64,000 nt of DNA from Paraescarpia echinospica (taxonomy: Eukaryota > Annelida > Polychaeta > Sabellida > Siboglinidae): the NCBI GenBank assembly GCA_020002185.1, contig CM034531.1, forward strand, positions 83,207,608-83,271,607, read 5' to 3'. Within the stretch, counting starts at the first letter, position 1, and the number at the start of each line of letters is the position of its first letter. Both the position numbers and the translations under genes were made by a program. Shown one piece after another: positions 1 to 17,627 of the stretch. The notes beneath the pieces were generated by a model that did no database searches, had not been told where the DNA came from, and was given only the letters and a program-made list of their open reading frames with translations.

Positions 1-813
1 TTTACTAGACGGGAAACAGCATACTCAATGCGAGTTAATCATGACTTAGAACAACAAAGTGTTTGTTCTACCATGCGATTAATGTATATTTGTTTAAATG
101 GAGCGCGATTATGGAATTCTCTGTGATCATTTAAAATATACGAATAATATGACTGCATTTAAACATAAATGCAAGAACCTTTTATTTGAGAAATATATGG
201 TCATAGACATCTAAATACAATCACCAACACGTGCAATTGTGGTAACTGCTATATGTGTTAACACGTGTTCTTATCATATACTTTAAATATGGAACATGAA
301 TATCTTCCCTTACGTGATATCAATTATGATTGCTAGACTAGAGGAATAGCAAGTTCAATCAACGTAACTCAAATGTCTAAATATACGTGTCAGGGGTACA
401 TTTACATACAACGCAATGACTTCCTGTTTACACCCTTCAAACATTGTACAGTGTACATTCTCATTTGTATTATAGTAAACTTGTTTGTCTTGTATATATA
501 TTGTTATTGCCAATGTTTTGAATAAAGCGTTCATTCATGAACTAGATGTACGCGTTATGATGGAGAGGCACTTATGTTGCGAACAGCGCATAAAGGGCAG
601 CTAATGTAACTAGCAGACAACGGCTCTAGTTCCGTGTGGTTTCGTGCTGGTACTGACAACAACAGTGACGTAACATTAGTAACCAACTACTGGAGTCTCA
701 ACATATGGTAATCAATAATATAATAATAAAATATCTTTGTTATTCAGTAATGCATTGTACTGTCACCAGAACGTCACCACATCACAGCCACTGTTTGTTG
801 GTTTGGCTAATAC
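1..813. other. AT-rich non-coding stretch
   Basis: I recognise no gene here. An AATAAA hexamer lies at 521-526 after a T-rich run, so this could be the 3' tail of an old retroposon or of a transcript from the left, but no coding sequence supports either. All open frames are short. Confidence 0.5.
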
Positions 814-821
814 TCTGTCTC

Positions 822-862
<41 letters not shown>
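814..862. repeat. (CTGT)n microsatellite
   Basis: About twelve tandem CTGT units, read directly from the sequence. It sits 30 bases before a long (GT)n run, so the two form a compound microsatellite. Confidence 0.95.
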
Positions 863-894
863 TGTGTGTTATGTGCGTGCGTGCACGCGCTTTT

Positions 895-5988
<5,094 letters not shown>

Positions 5989-6955
5989 GTCCCCTGACTA
6001 ACGTGTGGTGTTGTTCTTGTTTCGTTGTTACATTAAATGCCTTTGTACCAGTCCCCTGATTAACGTGTGGTGTTGTTCTTGTTTCGTTGTTACATAAAAT
6101 GCCTTTGTACCAGTCCCCTGACTAACGTGTGGTGTTGTTCTTGTTTCGTTGTTACATTAAATGCCTTTGTACCAGTCCCCTGACTAACGTGTGGTGTTGT
6201 TCTTGTTTCGTTGTTACATTAAATGCCTTTGTACCAGTCCCCTGATTAACGTGTGGTGTTGTTCTTGTTTCGTTGTTACATTAAATGCCTTTGTACCAGT
6301 CTCCTGATTAACGTGGGTGTTGTTCTTGTTTCGTTGTTACATAAAATGCCTTTGTACCAGTCCCCTGATTAACGTGTGGTGTTGTTCTTGTTTCGTTGTT
6401 ACATTAAATGCCTTTGTACCAGTCCCCTGATTAACGTGGGTGTTGTTCTTGTTTCGTTGTTACATAAAATGCCTTTGTACCAGTCCCCTGATTAACGTGG
6501 GTGTTGTTCTTGTTTCGTTGTTACATTAAATGCCTTTGTACCAGTCCCCTTAACGTGTGGTGTTGTTCTTGTTTCGTTGTTACATTAAATGCCTTTGTAC
6601 CAGTCCCCTGATTAACGTGGGTGTTGTTCTTGTTTCGTTGTTACATAAAATGCCTTTGTACCAGTCCCCTGATTAACGTGGGTGTTGTTCTTGTTTCGTT
6701 GTTACATTAAATGCCTTTGTACCAGTCCCCTGATTAACGTGGGTGTTGTTCTTGTTTCGTTGTTACATAAAATGCCTTTGTACCAGTCCCCTGATTAACG
6801 TGGGTGTTGTTCTTGTTTCATTGTTACATTAAATGCCTTTGTACCAGTCCCCTGACTAACGTGTGGTGTTGTTCTTGTTTCGTTGTTACATTAAATGCCT
6901 TTGTACCAGTCCCCTGATTAACGTGGGTGTTGTCCTTGTTTCGTTGTTACATTAC
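5989..6955. repeat. 62-bp tandem array, about 16 copies
   Basis: Each unit starts with GTCCCCTGA(T/C)TAACGTG and ends with GCCTTTGTACCA. Two length classes alternate: 62 bp with ACGTGTGGTG and 61 bp with ACGTGGGTG. A second variable site is ACATTAAAT versus ACATAAAAT. One copy, near 6545, has lost four bases (CCCCTTAACG). The 61-bp class occurs only in the right half, which indicates local expansion. Confidence 0.95.
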
Positions 6956-7423
6956 GATCTGAGTTTGATGATGTTTCTATAGTCGTGTGGCAAGAATTAA
7001 CACATGTGAGCCCGTGTTAACACTTCACATTTGTCAACGGATCGACAGCCGTCTGATGTCACCACGGCGAGGAAAGCCCGGACCGTCTGAGAGGTGGAAC
7101 GATAGCTCTGATGACTCAGCGGACACTGGCCTGGACTGGTTTCCCTCCAGGAATCATTCGCTATAAACCACTGCCTCTGACAAGTATATTCCTTCTTGTA
7201 GGTGCCCCATAGATTCAACAATGTGAAATGTGCGGATTTTATATTTAGAAAACATGGCAATGGAGAAGACTGGAGATCACTGACGTCATGTGGATAGTTG
7301 CACAGGAGGTGGATCTGCATGTAGTTGTTGACGGAAAGACCATTACACAACGGAACAACTCTGTATATTTGGGAGGTACAGTGTGTGAGGATGGAGGAAG
7401 TTGTAAAGAAATATATATTTGAA
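6956..7423. other. spacer between the 62-bp and 30-bp arrays
   Basis: Unique sequence of about 470 bases between two minisatellites. No gene motif was seen. Confidence 0.5.
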
Positions 7424-8161
7424 GAGGAGGGTGCAAGCAGGAGCGGCAGCATGGAGGAGGGTGCAAGCAGGAGAGGCAGCATGGAGGAGGGTGCAAGCAG
7501 GAGCGGCAGCATGGAGGAGGGTGCAAGCAGGAGCGGCAGCATGGAGGAGGGTGCAAGCAGGAGAGGCAGCATAGAGGAGGGTGGTAGCAGGAGCGGCAGC
7601 ATGGAGGAGGGTGCAAGCAGGAGCGGTAGCATGGAGGAGAGTGCAAGCAGGAGAGGCAGCATGGAGGAGGGTGCAAGCAGGAGCGGCAGCATGGAGGAGG
7701 GTGCAAGCAGGAGCGGCAGCATGGAGGAGGGTGCAAGCAGGAGAGGCAGCATGGAGGAGGGTGCAAGCAGGAGCGGCAGCATGGAGGAGGGTGCAAGCAG
7801 GAGCGGTAGCATGGAGGAGAGTGCAAGCAGGAGAGGCAGCATGGAGGAGGGTGCAAGCAGGAGCGGCAGCATGGAGGAGGGTGCAAGCAGAAGCGGCAGC
7901 ATGGAGGAGGGTGCAAGCAGGAGAGGCAGCATGGAGGAAGGTGCAAGCAGGAGCGGCAGCATGGAGGAGGGTGCAAGCAGAAGCGGCAGCATAGAGGAGG
8001 GTGCAAGCAGGAGAGGCAGCATGGAGGAGGGTGCAAGCAGGAGAGGCAGCATGGAGGAGAGTGCAAGCAGGAGCGGCTGCATGGAGGAGGATGCAAGCAG
8101 GAGCGGCTGGAGGAGGGTGGAAGGCGTTATGTGGGACAGTAAACAGAGAAGAAACAAGTAA
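7325..8161 (+). CDS. doubtful ORF generated by the 30-bp array (10-aa repeats)
   Basis: A 278-codon frame: 35 unique residues, 23 copies of a Glu/Ser/Arg-rich decapeptide, and a short basic tail. It could encode a charged disordered protein. However, minus-strand frames over the same DNA are equally long (up to 386 codons), I see no splice sites or conserved domain, and the openness follows from the repeat arithmetic. I regard it as a by-product unless expression is shown. Confidence 0.1.
   Translation: MLTERPLHNGTTLYIWEVQCVRMEEVVKKYIFEEEGASRSGSMEEGASRRGSMEEGASRSGSMEEGASRSGSMEEGASRRGSIEEGGSRSGSMEEGASRSGSMEESASRRGSMEEGASRSGSMEEGASRSGSMEEGASRRGSMEEGASRSGSMEEGASRSGSMEESASRRGSMEEGASRSGSMEEGASRSGSMEEGASRRGSMEEGASRSGSMEEGASRSGSIEEGASRRGSMEEGASRRGSMEESASRSGCMEEDASRSGWRRVEGVMWDSKQRRNK
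7424..8113. repeat. 30-bp tandem array with 90/180-bp higher-order pattern
   Basis: About 23 units of exactly 30 bp with core GAGGAGGGTGCAAGCAGGAG. Because 30 is divisible by three and the unit has almost no stops, several frames stay open on both strands. The plus frame from 7325 to 8161 repeats EEGASRSGSM. A C-to-A change giving SRRGSM falls in every third unit (units 2, 5, 8, 11, 14, 17, 20), so the array has a 90-bp period. A further GGT/GAGAGT haplotype recurs 180 bp apart (7621 and 7801). Confidence 0.95.
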
Positions 8162-8825
8162 AAAGAAACATGCTGGAAGCCTGGATGCTACCATCCTGTA
8201 TATAGTAGTCGGGAACATTGGCACTGACAGAGACATCAGAAGAAGCTCAGGTGGCAGAAGACAACTACGTCAGAGTAATATGTAGAGCAACCCGAGCAAC
8301 CAGAAGGAAAGCTTATTTAATTCATTTACGTATCTACTTAAAATATTAATATTTGAAATGACACCGTTGAGCTGCAATAATTTAGCGAAATGCTAAACAT
8401 TCCCTCAACGTTATTACCGCCGTCAGCTACCAACCATTACTGTCACCAACGACTTAGTAATGAGAAACCCGACTCGACGTAAACATCCCAGGGTCGGAGT
8501 CCCAATGCCACACAAGACCGTGCTGAGTCCATCGCAGTGCTCGTGCAAAATGACACTTGGGAATGCCACAAATTCCTGCACGGACAACTCACTAATATTT
8601 ACTTTGGCGCATGTGGCAACAATTCTCCAACCACTATAACGTCATATGCCACTTATGAAAATGTTATATTAACTGCTTTCGTCGACCAATTAACACCACA
8701 TGTGTAAGCTTAGCCAAGCGTTGGTCAGCCTGATTATTACAGTTCGAAGCTTCAACCAACATTCCGTTCCAGTGCGTAGATCCGGGTCTACAGACAAATT
8801 CTGAATTTATTACCACATTCGTTTT
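8162..8825. other. non-coding stretch
   Basis: Nothing recognisable in about 660 bases after the 30-bp array. Confidence 0.5.
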
Positions 8826-8945
8826 CTACACACACACGCGCGCGCGCGCGCACGCACGCACGAACACATACACACACTCGCATTCATTCCCCACCCTCTC
8901 TCTCTCTCTCTCTCTCCCTCCCTCCCCCCCTCTCTCTCTCTTATT
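8826..8945. repeat. compound (CA)n-(CG)n and (CT)n microsatellite
   Basis: CACACA, then CGCGCGCG and CACG words, then a CT-rich pyrimidine tract from 8894 to 8941. A purine/pyrimidine mirror tract next to an alternating CG/CA tract has both triplex and Z-DNA potential. Confidence 0.9.
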
Positions 8946-10873
8946 AAAATACCGTGTGTTTGCACACTTAGTTAATACACGAAATCTAGCGATGCGCTGC
9001 GCGATGCAGCCTGTGTAGGTTCCTGTTGCATTGTGAAACTGCACGTGTTCAACTACTGTCGGTTCACCGGGCTGCGGCACGCACTACGACCCTCCCTCCC
9101 GCTTCGAAGGTAAATTCGTGTCTTGGTTCAAAAAGTCATTCAGCCATTTTTAATTAGTTATGTTTTGACGCCACAGGCGGCTCGGTGCGTGGTCGCTGGC
9201 GTTAATTAACCCCACGGGGCCACTGGGTCACAGGGACGGGGAATATTTGATGAATGTGAACTCCCTGATAAGAAGAGACGCAACACAAATGCCCATGTAG
9301 GAAGTATTATACCATCTATATGCAGAACATTTGTTAAAGATGTAAGACTCAATTATTCAAGTTTCCAATTTTAGTTTTATAGTACACGAATACCGTACCG
9401 CGTTTTAGATTGCTGTTGGTTTATAGCGAAACATACGACTCCGCCGTCTGTACTGCTTGTTAAACCAATCTCCGTCGCATCATATAGCCTTCTGCCACTG
9501 ACTCGTCTTTCGGCGGCTTCTAATGTACACCGCCCACACGAAGACCAGATGTCAGTGAGAAACGATAACACTACCGAGAAACCCGGGAGAGACCACTTCA
9601 CAGGTGATTAGACGATCTTCCAGAGCACAAGACACGCTATGTCGGCTCGCTCTCGGCTACGCACAGGGGTAAGACCACATTAAGGAATAGTCCGCCATTA
9701 CCCTGTTAAAGAATGCCCTTGAAAATATCGTTTTGGTGTGATGTGTGAATTTTTTCGAACACTTTAAAATGGGACATGTTGGTCCCGTGAATAGTGAATG
9801 TACTACTGCATTAGATGTTTCACGAGGTAGCAACAAATATACGTTAATCGCTTGCGTATTCGCACAGTGGCTATTTTGCAAAATGCACCAATATTTCAAA
9901 ATCCGTTACCAGATTGGAGCGAAATTGAGGGGTATCAGGTTTGGATGATTTTTTTTAAATGACGTATGATAATTTCATGAATTTTCCACAGCACTTGTGT
10001 CAATGGAGGTTAAATTCGTTGAAAATGTTTCAAGAAAATATTTTAGGACACATTTTCTAGGAAATGAAGGAAACGTTATAATGGCCGTCTATGTAAAATC
10101 TAAATGTGGTTTTACCCCACAGTCTTTAGTTTCCCCCAGTGCCAAACACGTCCTGCCGCGAATGTTAGAATAAAACAGAATTCTTAAAACTGTGCGTATT
10201 GACATTGACACTGTCATTGAGCTCACGGGAAATGTTCTTTAAATCAGCATCTGCTTTTGTAGTTGTACATCGATACTATTGACAACTGTGGAGATCGTTT
10301 CTTGAGCGGCCAGCCATTCATGTACTAAGCGGATTAGATAGATCGGATCATCCTCGCGAACCTATAGCAATCGGTTGCTGCGAGTTCCGCCAGAGGAATA
10401 ACTGTTTAACTCACTCTGCAAAGAGACTGGACCAAATTAACGATATAAAAATAATTTTGTTATAAATATAAACAATAACACATTTGAAACTCGATTTATG
10501 TGTTAACGGTATGATCATATACATTCAAAATTTATATCAATCGACAAAATAAAACAAAATCCTGGGAAATATTATGATTTAAACGACGTCGTCATGTTCA
10601 AAAATGACATAAAAAGGCTGGCATTAACAACAATGAAACTCTTTAAAAGTTGCTATTTGAAGACTCGTATTTCAGCGGAACTCCACCAACTGACACACCT
10701 GATGTCAAATATATACTAGCACGTTGACATCTAATCTCTATAAACTCCGATAGAGTGTGACTTCACAAGTATCGGTTTGTTGTAGGCACAGACGGCCATA
10801 ATTACAAAATGGTTCGCAAACATGGGCTGCATATATCCGTGTTCTGTTGCTGATGGACGTGTTTTTCTGAACA
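8946..10873. other. non-coding stretch
   Basis: About 1.9 kb without a recognisable gene. The frame at 9745-9948 has no known motif. The right part (10440-10620) is AT-rich and leads into the CR1-like fragment. Confidence 0.45.
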
Positions 10874-11438
10874 CAAATGTAACATAGTTACAGGAAACTC
10901 AACGTTAACAGTTGGGTTAGTTTATCGAAGTCCAAACATAAGCATAGAAGAGAATGAAAAAATACAAAACGCTATAAGGGAAGTAAGCAAACGGGACTGT
11001 ATTATTATGGGGGATTTTAACCACGGGCATATACAATGGAAATCTTTACAGAGTATGGGGAGTGAGGACCACAAGTTTTTAGTTTTAGTTCAAGATACAT
11101 TCCTTTCTCAACATGTGCTAGAACCAACCAGGGGTGAGAATGTGTTAGACATAGTTTTGTCCTCACAGAATGAATTAGTTGACAATGTCAAGATATGTGA
11201 ACCACTGGGGAGTAGCGATCACAACCAGATACACTTTACCATCAAAGTAAAATCAGAAAAGAATAGTAAAAAGCAGTATAGGAGAAATTTCCACAAAGGA
11301 AGGTATAAGGATATGAGGAAATATTTAGCAAAGATAGACTGGAATAACACACTGAAAAATAAGACGGCAACAGAATGCTGGAATATATTAAAGAGTGAAA
11401 TTAAGTGCATAGTTGATAAATTTGTACCCTTCAAAAAA
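10874..11438 (+). pseudogene. CR1/Jockey-like non-LTR retrotransposon, endonuclease fragment
   Basis: The open frame encodes the C-terminal half of an apurinic-type endonuclease. LVYRSPN begins near 10915, the GDFN metal-site motif lies at about 11010-11021, LDIVLS at about 11140, and the catalytic SDHN signature follows LG at about 11210. The frame continues through the linker that precedes reverse transcriptase and runs into the N gap. The 5' part of the ORF is missing, so this is a truncated copy. The order GDFN...SDH is diagnostic of the exonuclease-endonuclease-phosphatase fold of non-LTR elements. CR1/L2 type is my best guess. Confidence 0.8.
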
Positions 11439-12438
11439 NNNNNNNNNNNNNNNNNNNNNNNNNNNNNNNNNNNNNNNNNNNNNNNNNNNNNNNNNNNNNN
11501 NNNNNNNNNNNNNNNNNNNNNNNNNNNNNNNNNNNNNNNNNNNNNNNNNNNNNNNNNNNNNNNNNNNNNNNNNNNNNNNNNNNNNNNNNNNNNNNNNNNN
11601 NNNNNNNNNNNNNNNNNNNNNNNNNNNNNNNNNNNNNNNNNNNNNNNNNNNNNNNNNNNNNNNNNNNNNNNNNNNNNNNNNNNNNNNNNNNNNNNNNNNN
11701 NNNNNNNNNNNNNNNNNNNNNNNNNNNNNNNNNNNNNNNNNNNNNNNNNNNNNNNNNNNNNNNNNNNNNNNNNNNNNNNNNNNNNNNNNNNNNNNNNNNN
11801 NNNNNNNNNNNNNNNNNNNNNNNNNNNNNNNNNNNNNNNNNNNNNNNNNNNNNNNNNNNNNNNNNNNNNNNNNNNNNNNNNNNNNNNNNNNNNNNNNNNN
11901 NNNNNNNNNNNNNNNNNNNNNNNNNNNNNNNNNNNNNNNNNNNNNNNNNNNNNNNNNNNNNNNNNNNNNNNNNNNNNNNNNNNNNNNNNNNNNNNNNNNN
12001 NNNNNNNNNNNNNNNNNNNNNNNNNNNNNNNNNNNNNNNNNNNNNNNNNNNNNNNNNNNNNNNNNNNNNNNNNNNNNNNNNNNNNNNNNNNNNNNNNNNN
12101 NNNNNNNNNNNNNNNNNNNNNNNNNNNNNNNNNNNNNNNNNNNNNNNNNNNNNNNNNNNNNNNNNNNNNNNNNNNNNNNNNNNNNNNNNNNNNNNNNNNN
12201 NNNNNNNNNNNNNNNNNNNNNNNNNNNNNNNNNNNNNNNNNNNNNNNNNNNNNNNNNNNNNNNNNNNNNNNNNNNNNNNNNNNNNNNNNNNNNNNNNNNN
12301 NNNNNNNNNNNNNNNNNNNNNNNNNNNNNNNNNNNNNNNNNNNNNNNNNNNNNNNNNNNNNNNNNNNNNNNNNNNNNNNNNNNNNNNNNNNNNNNNNNNN
12401 NNNNNNNNNNNNNNNNNNNNNNNNNNNNNNNNNNNNNN
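11439..12438. other. assembly gap (1000 N)
   Basis: Exactly 1000 N, which suggests a placeholder of unknown true size. The non-LTR frame enters it from the left. Sequence on the right (12439 onward) shows no reverse transcriptase, so the element's end may lie in the gap. Confidence 0.99.
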
Positions 12439-12715
12439 GGGACCTCACACGATGTAAAACATGGCGCTTTCGAGGAAATTCGTCTTTATCATAAAGAGAC
12501 TCCTTCAGCCATGTTGAGAACCAGTCGTGTGTTATAGGATTTCTACACAGACTGAGACGCGCCTCTTTTCATTCATAACTCTTAGGATGCGTACAATACA
12601 TGCATTTGTCATTGGTTCTCAGTGTTACAAGCAACCACGCTATATGTCTTCTAACCAGCAAAGAACAGTTGTGATCCATTTCCCACTCTCCAGTTAGATA
12701 ACACTTGAGTGGAGA

Positions 12716-14470
12716 CACGATGGAAGTATTGGTTGGTGGGCGGTGAGTGGAGACACGACGGAGGTGTTGGTTGGTGGGCGGTGGGCGGTGAGTGGAGACA
12801 CGATGGAAGTGTTGGTTGTTGGGCGGTGCCTGAAGAATGACAGAGTTGTTGGTTGGTGGGCGGTGAGTGGAGAAACGATGAAAGTATTGGTTGGTGGGCG
12901 GTTGGTGAGCGGTGAATGGAAACACAACGGAGTTGTTAGTTGGTGGGCGGTAAGTGGAGGCACGACGGAGGTGTTGGTTGGTGGGCAGTTGGTGGGCGGT
13001 GAGTGGAGACACGACGGAAGTGTTGGTTGGTGGGCGGTGAGTGGAGACACGACGGAGGTGTTGGTTGGTGGGCGGTGAGTGGAGACATGGCGGAAGTGTT
13101 GGTTGGTGGGCGGTGAGTGGAGACACGACGGAAGTGTTGGTTGGTGGGCGGTGAGTGGAGACACGACGGATGTGTTGATTGGTGGACGGTGAGTGGAGGC
13201 ACGACGGAGGTGTTGGTTGGTGGGCGGTGAGTGGAGGCACGACGGAGGTGTTGGTTGGTGGGCGGTGGGTGGAGACACGACGGAGGTGTTGGTTGGAGGC
13301 GGTGGGTGGAGACACGACGGAGGTGTTGGTTGGTGGGTGGTGAGTGGAGACACGACGGAGGTGTTGGTTGGTGGGCGGTGGGTGGAGACACGACGGAGGT
13401 GTTAGTTGGTGGGCGGTGAGTGGAGGCACGACGGAGGTGTTGGTTGGTGGGCGGTGAGGTGAGGCACGACGGAGGTGTTGGTTGGTGGGCGGTAAGTGGA
13501 GGCACGACGGAGGTGTTGGTTGGTGGGCGGTGAGTGGAGACACGACGGATATGTTGGTTGGTGGGCGGTGAGTGGAGACACGATGAAAGTATTGGTTGGT
13601 GGGCGGTTGGTGAGCGGTGAATGGAAACACTACGGAGTTGTTAGTTGATGGGCGGTAAGTGGAGACACGACGGAGGTGTTGGTTGGTAGGCAGTTGGTGG
13701 GCGGTGAGTGGAGACACGACGGAAGTGTTGGTTGGTGGGCGGTGAGTGGAGACACGACGGATGTGTTGGTTGGTGGGTGGTGAGTGGAGACACGACGGAG
13801 GTGTTGGTTGGTGGGCGGTGAGTGGAGACACGATGGAAGTATTGGTTGGTGGGCGGTGAATGGAGACACGACGGAGTTGTTGGTTGGTGGGCGGTGAGTG
13901 GAGACACGATGGAAGTGTTGGTTGTTGGGCGGTGCCTGAAGAACGGCAGAGTTGTTGGTTGGTGGGCGGTGAGTGGAGAAACGATGAAAGTATTGGTTGG
14001 TGGGCGGTTACTGAGCGGTGAATGGAAACACAACGGAGTTGTTAGTTGGTGGGCGGTAAGTGGAGGCACGACGGAGGTGTTGGTTGGTGGGCAGTTGGTG
14101 GGCGGTGAGTGGAGACACGACGGAAGTGTTGGTTGGTGGGCGGTGAGTGGAGACACGACGGAGGTGTTGGTTGGTGGGCGGTGAGTGAAGACACGGCGGA
14201 AGTGTTGGTTGGTGGGCGGTGAGTGGAGACACGACGGATGTGTTGGTTGGTGGGCGGTGAGTGGAGACACGGCGGAGGTGTTGGTTAGTGGGCGGTGGGT
14301 GGAGACACGACGGAGGTGTTGGTTGGTGGGCGGTGAGTGGAGACACAGCGGAGGTGTTGGTTGGTGGGCGGTGAGTGGAGACACGACGGAGTTGTTGGTT
14401 GGTGGGCGGTGAGTGGAGACACGACAGAGATGTTGGTTGGTGGGCGGGTTGGCGGGCGGTGAGTGGAGGC
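12716..14470. repeat. 38-bp tandem array, about 45 units, with kilobase-scale internal duplication
   Basis: The unit core is GTGTTGGTTGGTGGGCGGTG followed by AGTGGAGACACGACGGAG. The unit is strongly G/T-rich on the plus strand, so minus-strand frames are open and rich in Pro/Thr/His. Since 38 is not a multiple of three, each frame cycles through three peptide versions. A set of unusual units (one with GCCTGAAGAA in place of AGTGGAGACA, one with GAAACGATGAAAG, one with an extra GTTGGTGAGCGG) recurs in the same order 1106 bp apart (12828 and 13934). A partial third copy lies near 13580. Confidence 0.95.
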
Positions 14471-14951
<481 letters not shown>

Positions 14952-15220
14952 GAGTCATTGGCCTATTCGACGTATGCCATCACTCACACCCGCCACGTAC
15001 GCTTCCCGTCACAGAGGGCAATAACGAAGGTGCGTTATCCAGACTATTACAGTTCAGCCTCTTCTACCCTCCGATCGCGTTATTTCGTATCTTCAGAGGA
15101 CCATCAGAGAATACGACTGTCCGTTGTGTCCATTTTCTTCTGCTGATGGTAAATTGATGTTCTTGACCAGACAGTAGGTTATTTCTTTGGCGAAAAACAA
15201 GTAAATGTAAGTTCTTAAAT

Positions 15221-15524
15221 AGCGTGGTAGCCAATCCTTAGAAATGTTCAAAACGCTTTACACATTACTCCCGGGCAGACCTGTTCAATTCAACATCATA
15301 TAAACGTCTGTGGGAAGAATTCAGCCACGCTGCAAATAGTACGCAGACACTATTCGTATGTATACACATAATACAACTAGCCAGGTACTAATTCATACGG
15401 CTGAGTGAACTGGAGCAATATGGATTGAATGACGTTATCGAAGGTTCGAAATGACAGAAAGATTCAAACGTGGAATCTCTCAATTGAAAGTGCGACGATC
15501 TAACTAATACACCACCGCGCTCCA
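15221..15524 (-). mobile_element. tRNA-derived SINE (diverged copy)
   Basis: Collinear with the better copy at 22105-22405. It shares ACGCTTTACAC...ACTCCCGGGCAGACCTGTTCAAT near the left end, TTCAGCCACGCTGCA in the middle, GGTACTAATTCATAC and GAGTGAACTGGAGCAA, then a degenerate tRNA-like head at the right end (GATCTAAC...CACCGCGCTCC). The head reads as tRNA on the minus strand. Internal promoter boxes are mutated. Confidence 0.7.
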
Positions 15525-17480
15525 CAAACGTTAGTGTCTACAAACGTTGATGCATCGTGCATCATTCGTCGCTATCACAATCCACATAACAGTACTCCGA
15601 GACTGAAACTCGGGGTTATGTTCAGCTTGGGGTGTCTGTCTGCTGTTTAGATCTCGAACTAGTGACTGAAAGCAGCCGTTGCTTTGAAAACACTGTTTCG
15701 CTTTACTCTATCAGCGAATGCTTCACTACAGATACTTCACCCACAGTGAGTTCCAAGTTCTTCAACAGTTTATGAAATGTTTGTATGCTTTACGTTTGTA
15801 ATGATAATAATGACTATATATTTCCTGTTCAACCGTAATACTAACTATGCGTACACCATACAATACATTATGTAAATATTATGTTTACATATACCTACGT
15901 TGCGCCATATTAGTTCCACTGTATACATCCATTTTATATTTTCAAAAATAAAATGTATTAAATTAAAATATCGGTATAAATAATGGACAATAAAACTAAT
16001 GTAAATTAAACGTTTTTGAAATAAGATAGAACAGCATCAACATAAAGATAATTCGTGATCATATTGACTAGGCGGGAAGGGATGGGCTTACAATCTTCTA
16101 ACACATCTTTCTTGATGTATCGTGTCTAATTTGATCATAAGTGAAATGTACGTCTTAAAAATCTTCCAGCCAAGAATGTAAGCCAAATAGCTGTATCTGT
16201 CTTGCACGTTATAGATGATGATGATGAAACGTGAGCATATTGGTTCGTGCAGTGGGTGGTATTTGGCTGGACCAAAAAGAGAAGGGCGTGTGAAATGTAT
16301 CTGTCAAGTTGGGTTAAAAAAACGTTGCAGAAAGCAACTGACACGTGGCGATCGTACCGCGAGCCGTCGGCAAAACTGCGACAAGAACCCTGTGTCACCA
16401 GCCGCTTTATTGCGACCATCACCGCGTCAGTCTTCACGTTCTCACTGAGTCTTCATTCACTCAACTTTCTCCGTGATATCTGCAATAAGTCCTATTTGTT
16501 TGCAGAGTGAAAGCGCCGTGTTTCACGCATCGTTTCCATTAACAGGGGTTTTCGTTTCAATTGATATACTGGATTAAATCAAAACATCGGTCAATCGAAT
16601 GAAATTGGAGCGAAACGATAGTTTCCTTTGGTAAAATTCGCCGATTTTAAGGTTACACATCCATAAATATGTACTGTCCATGTGAATATTAATACTTTAA
16701 GTTACGACCATGCGGAGACTGACGTCCCCGAGAGAATACAAGCTTCGTGCGAATGCCTGCAGGAAAGTGAAGATGATGGAGACTGAAGTACACAACAGTA
16801 GCCCAAATAAATGTGCTTATTTCAAGGGTCACACCAGGTATATCTATTCGGCCATGGCGATGACGGAAAAACACGAACAAGTCCAGGTGTGCAAAAATAC
16901 GTGTTGTGAAGTATTTCATGTGTGAAAAGAGAAGATACGCGAAGAGCAGGAGCTAAAAGAGGAGATTGAGTGAAAGGACGTTCAAGCGCGCTGGACAGGC
17001 GGGGAGAATGGACGGAGATCGAATACACTGAGCATGGGGAGGGTATGGAGGAGAAAGGTCACGTGTCAGATGGGAGGGCTTTATATCGGGTTGCGAGAAG
17101 GGGAGGGAGATAGAGGGGAATGGAGTCGGCTGATCCTATTTGTTCAGGTGGTTTCACTGCACACACAAATGCTCTCATCAAATCAATGCGTTCCATTCAT
17201 ATCTGCCCTAACACCACCGTTTCATACACATCAACATAGCTTTCGGCTACTTATCTGAGGCAGGCCAAGTCGCCACTGTGGCCTACTGACCAAGTGACAG
17301 CGCCTAGCTTCTACATAGAGCGGGATCTCCCGACAGGGCACCGCTCGCAGAACACTGAGATAAAGACATGAAGGAACCGAAAAACGCGGCTCAGACATGA
17401 AAAGACTGATATCTCCATTCAGATTCCTCGTGTAGGCGTTATCACTAGCACCGGATTACGGCAGAACTACATATAGGGAT
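15525..17480. other. non-coding stretch
   Basis: About 1.9 kb with no recognised gene. Frames at 16135-16510 and 16689-16925 overlap each other on opposite strands and show no family motif. AT-rich sequence at 15780-16020. Confidence 0.45.
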
Positions 17481-17545
17481 GGATATATATATATATATAT
17501 ATAATATACATATACATACAGGTATATATATATATATATACATAT

Positions 17546-17591
<46 letters not shown>

Positions 17592-17596
17592 GTATG

Positions 17597-17627
<31 letters not shown>

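Noticed and set aside
6997..8236. Long minus-strand frames (386, 297 and 283 codons) over the 30-bp array
   Set aside because: They are shadows of a stop-poor 30-bp unit. Equally long frames exist on the other strand and none has a domain or splice context.
11007..12537. Frames of 374-495 codons crossing the N gap
   Set aside because: Most codons are N. Only 11007-11438 is real sequence, and it belongs to the non-LTR fragment.
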